Shown here: positions 44,915 through 55,215 of the stretch, piece after piece
Layout of the letters: the number at the start of each line of letters is the position of its first letter
Numbering within the stretch: the stretch's first letter is position 1
Source of the DNA: Rhynchopus sp. YZ270_cl-10
Lineage: Eukaryota > Euglenozoa > Diplonemea > Diplonemida > Diplonemidae
DNA: 64,000 nt
NCBI GenBank assembly: GCA_964035575.1
Contig: OZ037851.1
Location: 1,302,001 to 1,366,000 of the forward strand
Reading direction: 5' to 3'
Position numbers and translations under genes: made by a program
Notes under the pieces: generated by a model
What the model was told of the DNA's origin: nothing
The model's database searches: none
Seen by the model: only the letters and a program-made list of their open reading frames with translations

Positions 44915-45989
44915 ATGTGCGATGCACTGACAGCTTCAGATTTGTCAACGCCAAATGGTCATAACTTGACTTGGTTAGATTCACCTCCACAGCAGGGGTT
45001 GGTTGCAGAGCGTACAGAACGTGTCGTCAAAGCTGCGCAACCCCACACCGGATGGATGGTGCAGTTTATCCTAATAATGCGGCTCGACTCAAGCCCCGCC
45101 CTGCGAAAACTTCCAAACGAGCTCTACCACATTATCATCGAATTTGGAGCAGAGAAATGGATTGTAGACCACCCAGGAATGGTGGGGCGGGCAGCATCTG
45201 TCGACGTTATCTCAAGCACCCGAGTCGCCTTCCCTGCAAGATGGAGCAAAGGGGTTACAATACCGGACACAGGCACGCTATCGCTTGACGTACGAATCTC
45301 GCAAGAATCACTTCCAAAAGGGGACACTCTTGATGACCGATACATGGTCGGGTTGGTGAAGCCGGAGCTCTTCCTACCTAATGACTACCCCCTTCAGGTG
45401 CTTGGCCAGATTGTTGCTGTGGAGCTGTCAGGGCGTGTTGTCTACAGTGAAGAGCACTGTGAGGATATATGCGATCTGAACATCTACCAAAGCGCTGATG
45501 TGGAGCTCCGCATCAGCAAAGAAGCGCGCAGTGTAGAGGTCTTCATAGACGGCCTCTGTCGGGGTACTTCTAAGGTATGATTTGGTGGGGAATCCAAGGG
45601 GGACAGTATTAGAGTCTACCATTGGTAAGCAATGTTATTTCAATGATATAGGTGAGTGACGACAACTTGTTGGCAACTTCCTCTTTAGCCCCCGCCGACT
45701 CCATTTTCTTGGAGTTCCCTAAAAATGGTAAAAAAAAGTTTTCAAAAAAAATAATCAACAGTTTCCCGATGCACTATCGCTAGAGGAGGGGCCCTTCTTC
45801 CCCTTTGTTGTGCTCAACGCAGGCCGTGACAAGGCAGTGGCAACACAAGGCCTGCCACCACCACCACGCTACTCAGAAGAGTTCATCACCACCCCAACCT
45901 CGCCCCCAGACTTCCATGTGCGCAACTTCCACCGTCGAGCTCCGTCTATCGTCCAAAAGGACGCAGAAGACGTAACGCTTCCGATTTGA
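44915..45989 (+). CDS. SPRY-like domain protein
   Basis: Two exons, 44915-45574 and 45762-45989, giving 295 aa. The intron has GTATG and AACAG ends and joins in phase 0. After about 60 variable residues comes a short helix, LRKLPNELYHIIIEFGAEKW. Residues 90-265 then look like a SPRY/B30.2 beta-sandwich: DRYMVGLVKPELF, VVYSEEH, VELRISKEARSVEVFIDGLCRG, and across the splice site a segment ending PFFPFVVLNAG. SPRY domains bind protein partners, often in ubiquitin ligases. The LPNELYHIIIEF helix could be F-box-like, but that is weak. The last about 35 residues are Pro-rich and then charged. Confidence 0.75.
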
Positions 45990-46113
45990 CTGTATATGGA
46001 AGTTGCTCAGTTTCTTTGGGTGCTAAGTGAGGCTTAGGGGTGATCTCACCAAAAAAAAATAATCTCTGTTTTGTTTTCTTTTGCGAAAAGCGCCGCGTGT
46101 GCGAGTATTTTTT

Positions 46114-46154
46114 TGTTTTTCTGTTTTTCTGTTTTTCTGTTTTTCTGTTTTTCT
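46114..46154. repeat. Tandem repeat of TGTTTTTC, about 5 units
   Basis: Five consecutive 8-bp units in a T-rich spacer. Likely slippage. Confidence 0.85.
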
Positions 46155-47264
46155 GCCCCTCCCTTGGCGGTTCGAGCCAAAGGGAAATTTCTAGGTAATG
46201 GGGGGTTTTTTTGAATGCAGTGCACGGCACTTAGCCTTTCAAATCCAAAAACCGCCGGGGGACTAGGGGGGGAAAAGGCTTCTGCCAACATTGAGTACAG
46301 ACCACTGTTACCCAAGGTGGGTTCTTAGTGGGTACTCACAATAACGATTGTCTACACAACAAGAAAAAAGTGACGATGGTCGTGGTTGCCGATTGCACTA
46401 AATCAATACATTATCAAAAACGAAAACAAAAAACGCCACACCCCTCAACCCTATACTATACCTTGTTACCACAGCGAATAGTGCGGGGGATGAATTAGGC
46501 CAACGTGCTTTTCAACATATTTTTTTGACAGCGCAGTTATGCCAATAATAAGCTTTTTTTTCTCACCCTTTTATATGAAAATATAGTCTATGAAAGAATT
46601 TGTGTGAACCTTCTTCTGACTGAAAAACAAATACCAAACACACTTGAAACCAACCCAAAAAATAACGATAACGCTTTTTTTTTTTTGTCTGCATCCTGTT
46701 GAGTTCACTCATTGCTCGAGATGGCCACAGGTAACTATCATTTTTTTAAAAAGGTGGCGAATCACTGAGGCTTAGGCTCACCTAAATTTTAACAAAACTT
46801 TTTTATTTCATTATTGCTCGTCAGAAACCAATCTACTGAAGTTTCAACCTGTGCATGAAGCATTTACTTTTCTTTTTTACGTTTTTTGCAAAACCGCAGA
46901 AAGATGGGAACATTTTTTATTGAATCCCTCTTATGCTCTCAATTTTGTTGATTGCATATGTTGGAATATTATTGCTTATTGGGGGCGGAGGGAGGTTTTC
47001 TAAAGATGGATTACTACATCTTTTTTTGACCCCTCCCTTCTTACATTTTTCCTCATAGATCCCCAACCCCTTCTCAATGCTAAGAGTACCTCCCTCCTCT
47101 CGCTTATTTTCACTTTTTTTCTCTCCCTTCCCCTTCTCTTCTCTTTACCCTGATGAGCGACAACCAAATACCGCGTCAACCGAGGTAACCTGCATTCTCT
47201 GGGTAACATTGTCCAATTGTCAATCCCCCCCAAAAAAAAAAAAATTCCACGAATTTAATAGTTC

Positions 47265-47315
47265 TTGGTATGGCTGAAGGGAGGTGCTATTTTGGGGTCG
47301 TCGGCCATTCTGGGC
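47265..47315 (+). promoter_or_regulatory. Shared 5' element (GGCTGAAGGGAGGTGCTATTTT...GGGGTCGTCGGCCA)
   Basis: Two blocks, GTATGGCTGAAGGGAGGTGC and GGGGTCGTCGGCCA, are shared with 19861-19945 upstream of the LRR gene, in the same order and orientation. In the other copy they are separated by a TGCTATTTT-type expansion. It lies 80-130 bp before the start at 47395. It could be part of a 5' UTR intron, a promoter element or a transcribed hairpin. Confidence 0.4.
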
Positions 47316-47394
47316 CATTTTTTTTGGGGGGATTTGAAAAACACAACATTTTTTACAGGAGTTTGGTTGGGCGGGAGGGGGGTATTCGTCCACA

Positions 47395-47952
47395 ATGTCT
47401 GGCACTGTGGGGAAGTATATTTTTGGCAGTGCCGCGCAATGGGGTGGGTCACGCGACTACGGGAAGGGCTTCAAGGTGATTCTCTACGGCACGGCCGTGG
47501 CGGGGGTGGGCATAGCGGCGTGGGGGAGCTATCTGAGTTCCACTAGGGACGCACAATCACGGCTGCGGTACGGCATCTCTTTGAACGGAGAGTACTGCCA
47601 GCCGTCTCACCTCATCGGGCACCCCCCTCTGAACCTGAACCTGCCACCGCATCTGAGAACGGATATGAAGTCCTATTTGGATTTGCCGGAGACACAGATC
47701 AAGCCGCCACCAACATGGGATGAGGTGGACGAGTACGTGAAGTTCCGTCTCACAGACCTGATGCTCGACCCGGCTTACACACAGTTCACATACAACGAAG
47801 CAGAGCCACGCTGGGCAGTTGTTGCCCCATGGGGTTCTCTTCCCGTCGAAGAGGCACGTGGCTGGAAGCTGTCCTACATCAGACGTGCCTCGCAGTCGGT
47901 CCTCCACAGCCAAGGTAAGAAGAAGGTGACAGAGGAACCAATTGAAGAATAA
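47395..47952 (+). CDS. Hypothetical single-pass membrane protein
   Basis: Intronless, 185 aa. I do not recognise it. After a short Gly-rich start there is one clear transmembrane segment at about residues 26-47 (FKVILYGTAVAGVGIAAWGSYL), then a soluble C-terminal domain with LPETQIKPPPTWDEVDEYVKF and EARGWKLSYIRRAS. The tail ends in Lys/Glu. The layout, a short N-terminus with a small-residue-rich helix, recalls small organelle inner-membrane subunits, but no family signature is visible. The start ATG (CACAATGTCT) opens the frame after the shared 5' element. Confidence 0.75.
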   Translation: MSGTVGKYIFGSAAQWGGSRDYGKGFKVILYGTAVAGVGIAAWGSYLSSTRDAQSRLRYGISLNGEYCQPSHLIGHPPLNLNLPPHLRTDMKSYLDLPETQIKPPPTWDEVDEYVKFRLTDLMLDPAYTQFTYNEAEPRWAVVAPWGSLPVEEARGWKLSYIRRASQSVLHSQGKKKVTEEPIEE

Positions 47953-48130
47953 AATAAAACGCTTGATGGCGTTGAATGGGTGCGGGGGGGAAAGGGGGGG
48001 AATGAAAAGTTCATATTTAGAGACAAAAAGAAAAGGTCCTTAAGTTTCCTCTTTGGTCTCTCTCTCCTCTCACAAAAATATATATATCAGAAACCCCTAT
48101 TATACACAGGAAAAAGGGGGAAAGAAAACA

Positions 48131-50207
48131 ATGCCTGTATCAGCAGATTTACGGGGTGCGGTTGCAGCGTTGCGTAATGACCCTGAGGCTGCAAGAGGAA
48201 TGGCACGCCCGGTTCGTGCGACAGCTGGGAAAGCTATTGGACGGAACGAACCTGAGGTGCGTGGGAAGCGCTACAGCAAACATGGTAATGCTGAGTCGTG
48301 CGGGCTGGGCGGGGCTGGGTTTGTCGCGCCACAGGGGATAACGGGACCACGTTTCATGTCTCCCTCACGACGTGCCGGGCAGGACAACGTCATCCGCCAA
48401 CGCGAATCCGGCTTTGTCGGAAGCGGGCTCAGCGAAGTACGCTCCACCGGCCCTTCCGCTCCACTCCGCACTGCAAAGCGTGTTGGAAAAACCGAGGGAA
48501 GTCTTACCGGAGCTGCGGCCACTTCCCTTAAGACGGAGAGGATGTCTTCTCGCAGCCCGGGGCGTGCTTTTTCGAGGAATAATACGGGGTCGTCGGTTAG
48601 AGAGGCTATGCTGCAGACGGAAGCGCCTGCACCAGAGTTGTTGGGGAGTGTGAGGAACGGGCGGGAGGGGAAGTTGATTCGTCCGATGCGTTCGTCGAGT
48701 CCTGCGAGTTCGACGGGGTTTGGGACGATACCGGTAGCAAGGTCGGGGTCGGTGGGTCGGGGGAGAGGGAGGGATGCGACACCGGTAGGGAGGTTTTGTC
48801 CTATATCGCATGCGGCGTTGGTGAGGTCAGCGTCATTGACGTCGACAGGGTCGGGGAAGAGGGTGCACTTCACGCCGAAGAAGACGGGGGGAAAGCGTGA
48901 CGTCTCAGCATCGCCCGCACGCTCGATGCACACACCCTCGGACAACCTGCAACGTACCATCGGCATGGTAGGCGACCGTGCCCTCCCCATAGAGCCTGCC
49001 TGGAAGCAGCACAACCAAAAGCGTTACAACCCCACCAAGCCGCACCCCCCAAAGATGTTGATCCACCCAAGCAAACCCAGCTATGAGGAAAAGCCGCGTG
49101 GCCGCAGCAAAACGTATATGAACAAAGACGAGCCGCGCAGTGTGCGTGGTGTGAGCAGGTCCAACACCCCAAACCACCGTGAGTTTGATATTGTTGCCCC
49201 GCGTATGTGTCCCCCCTCTCCTCTACACGACGGTGAGTAACTTACATTGCATGTGAAGGTACATGTAATGTTACATGTAATGTTACATGTAATGTTACAT
49301 GTAATGTTACATGTAATGTTACATGTAATGTTACATGTAATGTTACATGTAATGTAACACCCGTTGTCACGAGAGTGATTTGTATTTCAAGTAATTTTTT
49401 TTCTCGGGACAATAGAACAACACGGCATAGTTTTACCCCAACACTGCTACCCCTTCCTTGCAGGTTCGTCGTCGAGAGCTGCGTCACCACAAGTTTCTCG
49501 TGGCAGAAGCCGGAGCGCAACGGCGCATGACAACCTTCAGGTACGTTACCCCTGCCCCTACCCTTATTCCTCACCCCACACCACGGTAAGCCAACGGTGA
49601 ACCGCTCAACCGCTAGTCACGTTATTTACTTCACCGTCGTGCACGCTCGGCTGTGTGCTACCCTTGCTCCCATTATCAACCAACCGTACTTTGTCCTTGC
49701 TGAGATTGCTATTGACGCTTATCATTTCAAAGACTGTTTCCTTCCCCTTTCTACTTGCGTATCACACCTTTCTCTCTATCTCCAATGTACCCCCACACCC
49801 TCACCCTCACCCTCACCACAGAACGCACACCACCTCGCACACGGCAGCTGGGCACCCAGGGCACCCTCTGTGGGAAAAAGGTCGTTTCTCCGGTCACATT
49901 CGGTATGTCCGAGGGTAGGCAAAAGCGTATCCTGGCTATGCCGAGATCTTCCCAAGGTGGGAGTATTTTTTTTGTCTGTTACATTCGTCGTTAACACTCA
50001 TTAATAAGCGCGCCTCAGCAAACACCTTCAGGCTGCATTCAACCCCAGCCCCGCAAACACCCCTCAATCAGTTTAACATTAACAAACCCTTTTTTTTTGC
50101 AGATGAACTCCCGCGAAGATGTGCCGGCCGTGAAGAGTGGCAGGGCAGTAGCAGCAAGGAGCGAACTGGGGCAAGCCTCTGCAAGCAACATTATCGTATG
50201 GCGCTAA
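48131..50207 (+). CDS. Basic Ser/Arg-rich disordered protein
   Basis: Four exons: 48131-49232, 49464-49540, 49822-49902, 50103-50207, giving 454 aa; frames agree at each joint. I do not recognise it. It is strongly basic and Ser/Arg/Pro/Gly-rich, with no predicted globular core, coiled coil or membrane segment. Short motifs such as RSxSP, SRSP, VHFTPKK and MLIHPSKPSYEEKPRGRSKTY suggest a phosphorylated protein bound to microtubules or RNA. Intron 1 uses GTGAG rather than GTATG and contains both a 12-bp tandem repeat and a copy of the CACGAGAG repeat. Confidence 0.7.
49261..49355. repeat. Tandem repeat of ACATGTAATGTT, about 8 units, in an intron
   Basis: Near-perfect 12-bp units containing the palindrome TTACATGTAA, within intron 1 (49233-49463) of the basic protein gene. 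Each unit is self-complementary, so the array can form hairpins in DNA or pre-mRNA. Confidence 0.9.
49361..49390 (+). repeat. Dispersed 30-bp repeat, diverged copy
   Basis: CGTTGTCACGAGAGTGATTT then GTATTTCAAG, in the same intron, directly after the 12-bp tandem array. Confidence 0.6.
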
Positions 50208-50729
50208 GAGAGGAGCGCTGTGGCACTGTGCCATTGTGTAGTACACGCAGGACCGTTCAACGTCGACAGCCCCTCAATAAGTGGTCACATACAAGGTTTT
50301 TCTATCTAAGCTCTCAAAAGGCAAACCAAGACCTTTCACGTTTCACGACCATTTCTGTTAAGGTCAGACCAGGACTCCAATAGCAACAAGGTGTGCCGTC
50401 TGCATCCGAACCCCTTTGAGGGGAGACTGTAGTGGAACACATGGTCAATAGCATTCACCCCTCAAACGTTTCTCTTTGTTCAATTTTTTTTTTGGGAGCG
50501 TTTTTTCTTTATTTCGGTTTTGTTCACTTCCCTACCCCCTTATAGATGTATTCCATCCCCAATGTACGATTTTTTTTTGTCCCATTTTGTGTATTACCCC
50601 CTTTATCCCACCTCCCTTTTAGTTAGTCTTTTAAAACGATGATGTTCACATTCTCATTAATTTTTCTTATTTCCCTCTCCTCTCTCCCCCTCTCCCCTTT
50701 CCTCTCCCTCTCCCTCTCCCTCTCCCTCT
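50208..50729. other. Spacer with pyrimidine-rich tract before the retroelement
   Basis: 3' region of the preceding gene, then T-rich and CT-rich DNA. Positions 50672-50709 are a 38-bp CT-rich string repeated exactly at 57843-57880 on the far side of the retroelement and satellite block. About four CTCCCT units separate it from the element. Confidence 0.65.
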
Positions 50730-51124
50730 GAAACACGCTTTAGCGGAGCAGCTTCGCTGCGTGTTGGGAGATCTTTGATAGAGACTACCGTCCTTTTGAT
50801 TTGACATGGCACGCACACTGCTATTTGGCAGAATATTTATTTGATTTTCCTCAGGCTTTGTCCTGGTTGGCCGGGGTCCGTTTATGTTTCAGTCTCTACC
50901 CTCACCAAATCACCACACCATCTTCATCAGATTTTTTGTTGGAATTTGTTTTGGGTTGTTTCGGCTTCCACATTCGCCCCCCTCATCTTTTTGTTCCCCC
51001 ACACACGATTCTTCGCTTCGCATCCATCTTCTCGTCCCCTACCAAGCCTCTCGGTAGTGTGCAGCCGCGGACATATACACCACCTTCGACTCCGCCTTCT
51101 CCACCCAGTGCACCCCTCGACGCT

Positions 51125-52378
51125 ATGGCCACAGCACACATCACCGATTGTGCTACGCTGTTGGCGGCGTTCGAGGCGCAGACGACGAGCCAGCACGACT
51201 GGTCGCCTCCGGATGCGGCCCTGCGTGCGCTGGGCGTGGAAGAGGGCTCCCCTGCGCTGGTGGGACGCAAGATCCAGTTCGCGGATCTGGCGCGGACGAT
51301 GCGGGCCCTGGATAAGGAAGTCGCCCGCCACACCGGCGTCCAGGGGCCAGGGCAGGTGACGCGGTTGGCGATTGTGTCCGCCATCCTCGTCCTCCTCAAG
51401 GCGGAGGTGACGGAGGCGAACAGCGCGATGTTCTCAGAGGGCCAGCGCATGTCCCTCACGCGCCTGGTCGGCACCCTCACGGTGCTGTCCACGGTGCTGG
51501 GGGACCCCGAGACCCGGTCCCGCCTCAGCGGATCCCGCCCCCCCGCCACCACCGCCGAGACGCCGGTTTTGCCTCAACGTGAGGACAGCCCGGAGGCGTC
51601 CATCCCGCGCGAGCAGCAGCCGCAGCAGCCGCAGCAGACGCAGCCGGCGGCGGACAACGCGCGGATCGCGCAGCTGGAGGCTGCGATGATGGAGTTGGCG
51701 GCAGCGAAGCGGGAGGGGGACGCGCGGCACGAGCTCCTGTGCCAGCAGCTCAACGCGGTCAGGGACGGTGGTGCGCCTCCTCCGGCAGCTGCAGCATCGG
51801 ACTTCCTGGCGCAGTTACGGGCGGCGATCGGCACCGGGGCAGCGGCGCCTATGCAGGTGGAACAGCCGGTTATGGGGACGGACGTGGACGTGGTGGCACG
51901 CAACCCGAGACACTGGGTGGATTTTTGCGCCGACGCCGACCACTGCGCCGACGCTCTGGTGCAGGCCCTGAGGAGGCGCCTGCCTACCGAGGCCGGCGAC
52001 GCGCAGGACGGGGCCCGCTTCGCCGTTGATGTGGTGGGTCTGTTGCTGCAGCAAGCTCCCTTGGAGGCGGTGCTGAGAAAGCTCGATGACAGTATCTCCT
52101 TCTGGCAGTTGAGGGCGAGTTGTGGGAGGTCGGGTGCGGTCGCCTTCCGCGACAAGGTCTGGACGGCGGATGTCGTGCCGAAGGACCGGCAGGCGGCGGT
52201 GGCGGCGGCGCACGCAGCAGGGCGTGGTGCGAAGTCCGGGCACGGGGGTGGCCGGGCCGGGCAGGCGTACGGGGGTGGCAACGGGGGGGGCCAGGCCGCG
52301 CAGCCGTACGCGCCGGGAAACGGTGGTGGCAGAGGCCGAGGCGGGGGAGGGCATTGGCGCGGTGGTCAACGCAAGTGA
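51125..52378 (+). CDS. Retroelement Gag-like protein
   Basis: First part of the element, 417 aa from the ATG at 51125. The N-terminal half is helical and the middle has Gln/Pro-rich and charged stretches. A domain follows around DVVARNPRHWVDFCADADHC, and the tail is Gly/Arg-rich, suited to nucleic acid binding. No CCHC zinc knuckle is visible. The assignment rests on position and composition. Confidence 0.65.
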   Translation: MATAHITDCATLLAAFEAQTTSQHDWSPPDAALRALGVEEGSPALVGRKIQFADLARTMRALDKEVARHTGVQGPGQVTRLAIVSAILVLLKAEVTEANSAMFSEGQRMSLTRLVGTLTVLSTVLGDPETRSRLSGSRPPATTAETPVLPQREDSPEASIPREQQPQQPQQTQPAADNARIAQLEAAMMELAAAKREGDARHELLCQQLNAVRDGGAPPPAAAASDFLAQLRAAIGTGAAAPMQVEQPVMGTDVDVVARNPRHWVDFCADADHCADALVQALRRRLPTEAGDAQDGARFAVDVVGLLLQQAPLEAVLRKLDDSISFWQLRASCGRSGAVAFRDKVWTADVVPKDRQAAVAAAHAAGRGAKSGHGGGRAGQAYGGGNGGGQAAQPYAPGNGGGRGRGGGGHWRGGQRK

Positions 52379-52513
52379 CGAGAGCAGGCGGCAGCGCGCG
52401 TTACGCTCTCCCTCCCACCACCCTCCCCCCCCTCTCCCCCCCCTCTTGTTTTTTCTTCCCCCCCCCCACGGCCCTCCCCGCCAAAACACACATCCGCCGA
52501 GTTTTCTTCCGAA

Positions 52514-53509
52514 ATGCTGCTTCAGGCTTTGCGCAAGCCGAAGAAGGGTCTCGGGGTGGCGAGGAGGAAGGAGGTGGACGACTGCGTGTTCCGCCTCCGC
52601 GACGGCAAGCAGGCCGCGCGCGCTTTGGCCCATCTTGTCCCGTGGGACCAAGCGCACACTTTCGACGTGGGGCCCCGAGCAGCAGGCACCCGCGACTGGC
52701 TGCTCCGAGCGTTCCGGCAGTTCGCCGAAGGGGAGACCGAGACCACGCCTCCCGACCAGACGTTGATTCGGTTCGTCTGGGGTCGCCTGCGCGGAGCGTC
52801 GTCCCTCTCCGTGGCCGACTACTGCGGGCGGCTGCTGAAGGCACTGGCGGCCGAGGGGGAGACGGGATACCGCACGCGCCGGGTGCTGGCGGTGAAGCGC
52901 GCGCTGACGCGTTTCGGGACGTTGCTGAGGCCGAGTCAGGCGCCGCCGGTAGACGTGGACGCGGTGATGGACGTGGTCGAGGCTTTCGGTCGCGAGGGGG
53001 CCGAGCGCGAACGGGCGTTTGTGGCCTTGGTGTGGATGGCACGGGCGCGTATGGCGGACGCACGATACCTGCTGGTGCGCGACCTGGTGGAGGTGACAGA
53101 CGAGGGCGCGACGGGGCTGGAAGTCGCCCTGAAGGAGAAGCAGCAGAAGAGCTGGACACCCGTGGTGTATTTGCCACCCGGGACGCTTACCCAATACGTG
53201 GTGGAATGGGCACGCGCGCGTCGCTTGGCGGAAGGACAGGACGCGCCGTTGTTTGCAGCGACCGAGACGCAGTACCAGCGCCTCATGCGTCGGGTGGTGG
53301 GGGCTCTGCCGGCAGGGTCCTGGGCGCACTCGCTTCGCAGGGGGTCAGCGCAGGCCCTGCAATCCTGGGGGATGAGCGTGGACGGACTGAGGGACGCGCT
53401 GCGCCACGCGTCATCCAGAACGACGGTGCGTTACCTCATGCGTACGGCGCCCGAGGCTCGCAGGAAGGCACGCTCGACGCTGGACGTCCTGCAGGAGCGG
53501 CCGCTGTAG
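52514..53509 (+). CDS. Retroelement tyrosine recombinase
   Basis: Second part of the element, 331 aa. The C-terminal half has the phage-integrase-type layout, with a HSLRRGSAQALQSWG box and a late Tyr in TTVRYLMRTAPEA. In this retroelement class the enzyme integrates a circular DNA intermediate, replacing the DDE integrase of LTR elements. Confidence 0.82.
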   Translation: MLLQALRKPKKGLGVARRKEVDDCVFRLRDGKQAARALAHLVPWDQAHTFDVGPRAAGTRDWLLRAFRQFAEGETETTPPDQTLIRFVWGRLRGASSLSVADYCGRLLKALAAEGETGYRTRRVLAVKRALTRFGTLLRPSQAPPVDVDAVMDVVEAFGREGAERERAFVALVWMARARMADARYLLVRDLVEVTDEGATGLEVALKEKQQKSWTPVVYLPPGTLTQYVVEWARARRLAEGQDAPLFAATETQYQRLMRRVVGALPAGSWAHSLRRGSAQALQSWGMSVDGLRDALRHASSRTTVRYLMRTAPEARRKARSTLDVLQERPL

Positions 53510-55215
53510 GTTGGTTGTTCCGGGGGTTGGACGGGTACCCGTTGGGGGAGTATGTGCGTGACGAGGGGGATGACGTGGTGGAGGCGGATGTTGAGACGTC
53601 TGCGGCGCCTCCGCATGTGCTCTTGGATGATGTCGCTGGGGTCTGGGGTGGCCCATCTGGGGTGAAGCGGCAGGTGCTTGACTCATTCCCGGCGGGTCTG
53701 ATTGATTTGGGGGCGCTCCGCCGACTGGTACCGGCGAAGGCCAGGTTGTTCGCAATGCTTGACGACATTGCGACTTTCCGTGCGCAGCTGACGGGGTCTG
53801 GGGTGTCGATGCCGGGCCCGCCCTCCAAGCTCCAGGACGGCATGTTGGCGGCGTGCGTGGGTAGTGGGATTTTGCGCACGGAGAAGCGAGCTTTCCCGTC
53901 GGTGTGTGGGCTGTCTGTGTTTCCGCTGGCGAAGACGAACGGCAAGATGCGTCTCATCGTTGACGCACGGCCGTTGAACACGGCGATGCACTCCCCGCCA
54001 AAGTTCAGCCTCCCTACACCATACGAGCTGTCGGAACTCATCCTACGCGGGGGCGCTACGCATGCAGTCGTGGCGGATTTTAAAGGGTTTTTCTGGCAAT
54101 TCCCTTTGTCCGCGGAGGTGGGGCAGTTTTTTGGTGTGCGGCAGGGTGCGCGTCGCATGCAGCTTACCCGCATGGCGATGGGGTGGTCGTGGGCGGCGGT
54201 GATTGCGCAGGAGACGTCGCTGGGGCTTCTCGGGGATATGGCGGGTGTGTGTGCTGCTGCGTGGATAGACGACAACCTCATTTTGGGGAAGTCGGCGGGT
54301 GAGGCGTCTGCGCGGCTTCGGGGGTTCCTGCGCAGAGCGGACGAAGTTGGCGCTGAGGTGAACCGCGAGAAGTCGACGCTCACTCCGGTACAGGTGTGTA
54401 CCTACGCAGGGATTGAGTGGGATTTGCGGGGGCGCAGAATGCGGCTGCCGGGGGAGTGGCGTCGGAAGGCCCGTGTCGTGATGGACGTATTGCTGTCGGC
54501 GTCGGGTCCCTCGCTGCGCGAAGTGTGGAAAGGTATCGGGGCCGTCATCTGGGCGACGTATGCGATGGGGGACCGGTTCTGCGGGGTGCCGGACATGTTG
54601 GCGTGGATTCGTGCGCGGGGCGCCGAGGTGTCTGCGGGCGCGATTGACTGGGACGACCAGGTGCAGATCTCTGCGGGCATGCGGACGGACTTGCGTGTGT
54701 TTGTGGAGCGGCGATTGGTGCCGGATGTGTGGCGCGTCCCCAGGTGGAAGCTGTCGCCGGAGGAGGGGTGTGACACGGTGGTGTGGTCGGACGCGTGCCC
54801 CGAGGGATGGGGGTTTATTGTGCGGACGCTTGCTGGCGGGCGCGCTTTCAGGAAGTGGGGCACGTGGTCCACGGTCGAGGATATTTTCATTTTGGAGTTA
54901 CGGGCGATGGCCTGGGGCGTGCTGCATGCTGTACGTGGTGGCGCCCGCAGGATTTTGGTGGTGGGGGACAACGCCGCGGTGGTTGCTGTGCTGGAGAAGG
55001 GCCACTGTGCAGTCAGGTTAGGGAACACGGTCTTGGAGCGCCTGTTTCGGGTCACTGACGGGGCGGGTGCGGGCATGTTGTCGCGCTGGATCGCGACGGA
55101 CCGTATGCCGGCGGACGAGCTGTCGCGCTGGGGTACCGCTGGGCAGGACTGGGCCGACCCCCCGTCGGACGGCGTGGTGGTCGACGGTGGCGGTTTTATG
55201 TGGTCGGACGAGTGA
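53500..55215 (+). CDS. Retroelement reverse transcriptase-RNase H region
   Basis: Third part of the element, in a different frame from the recombinase, whose 3' end it adjoins; boundaries are by domain. RT blocks include LIVDARPLNTAM, ATHAVVADFKGFFWQFPL and CAAWIDDNLILG. RNase H-like blocks are VVWSDACPEGWGF, ILELRAMAWGVLHAV, VVGDNAAVVAVL and MPADELSRW. How translation reaches this frame was not determined. Confidence 0.85.
   Translation, partial: AAVGWLFRGLDGYPLGEYVRDEGDDVVEADVETSAAPPHVLLDDVAGVWGGPSGVKRQVLDSFPAGLIDLGALRRLVPAKARLFAMLDDIATFRAQLTGSGVSMPGPPSKLQDGMLAACVGSGILRTEKRAFPSVCGLSVFPLAKTNGKMRLIVDARPLNTAMHSPPKFSLPTPYELSELILRGGATHAVVADFKGFFWQFPLSAEVGQFFGVRQGARRMQLTRMAMGWSWAAVIAQETSLGLLGDMAGVCAAAWIDDNLILGKSAGEASARLRGFLRRADEVGAEVNREKSTLTPVQVCTYAGIEWDLRGRRMRLPGEWRRKARVVMDVLLSASGPSLREVWKGIGAVIWATYAMGDRFCGVPDMLAWIRARGAEVSAGAIDWDDQVQISAGMRTDLRVFVERRLVPDVWRVPRWKLSPEEGCDTVVWSDACPEGWGFIVRTLAGGRAFRKWGTWSTVEDIFILELRAMAWGVLHAVRGGARRILVVGDNAAVVAVLEKGHCAVRLGNTVLERLFRVTDGAGAGMLSRWIATDRMPADELSRWGTAGQDWADPPSDGVVVDGGGFMWSDE

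Larger units (their letters stand above)
45990..47394. other. Gene-free stretch
   Basis: 1.4 kb without a supportable gene. It holds a short tandem repeat of TGTTTTTC (46114-46154), a recurrent AAGGTGGC motif (46749) and, at 47265-47315, a region matching the 5' flank of the LRR gene. Confidence 0.6.

Noticed and set aside
46165-46190. GGTTCGAGCC, like a tRNA B box
   Set aside because: No acceptor stem, A box at the right distance or cloverleaf can be formed around it.
49261-49355. CRISPR-like array
   Set aside because: Units are contiguous 12-mers without unique spacers, in a eukaryotic intron; the CCCTCT/A-B alternation has repetitive, not unique, spacers.
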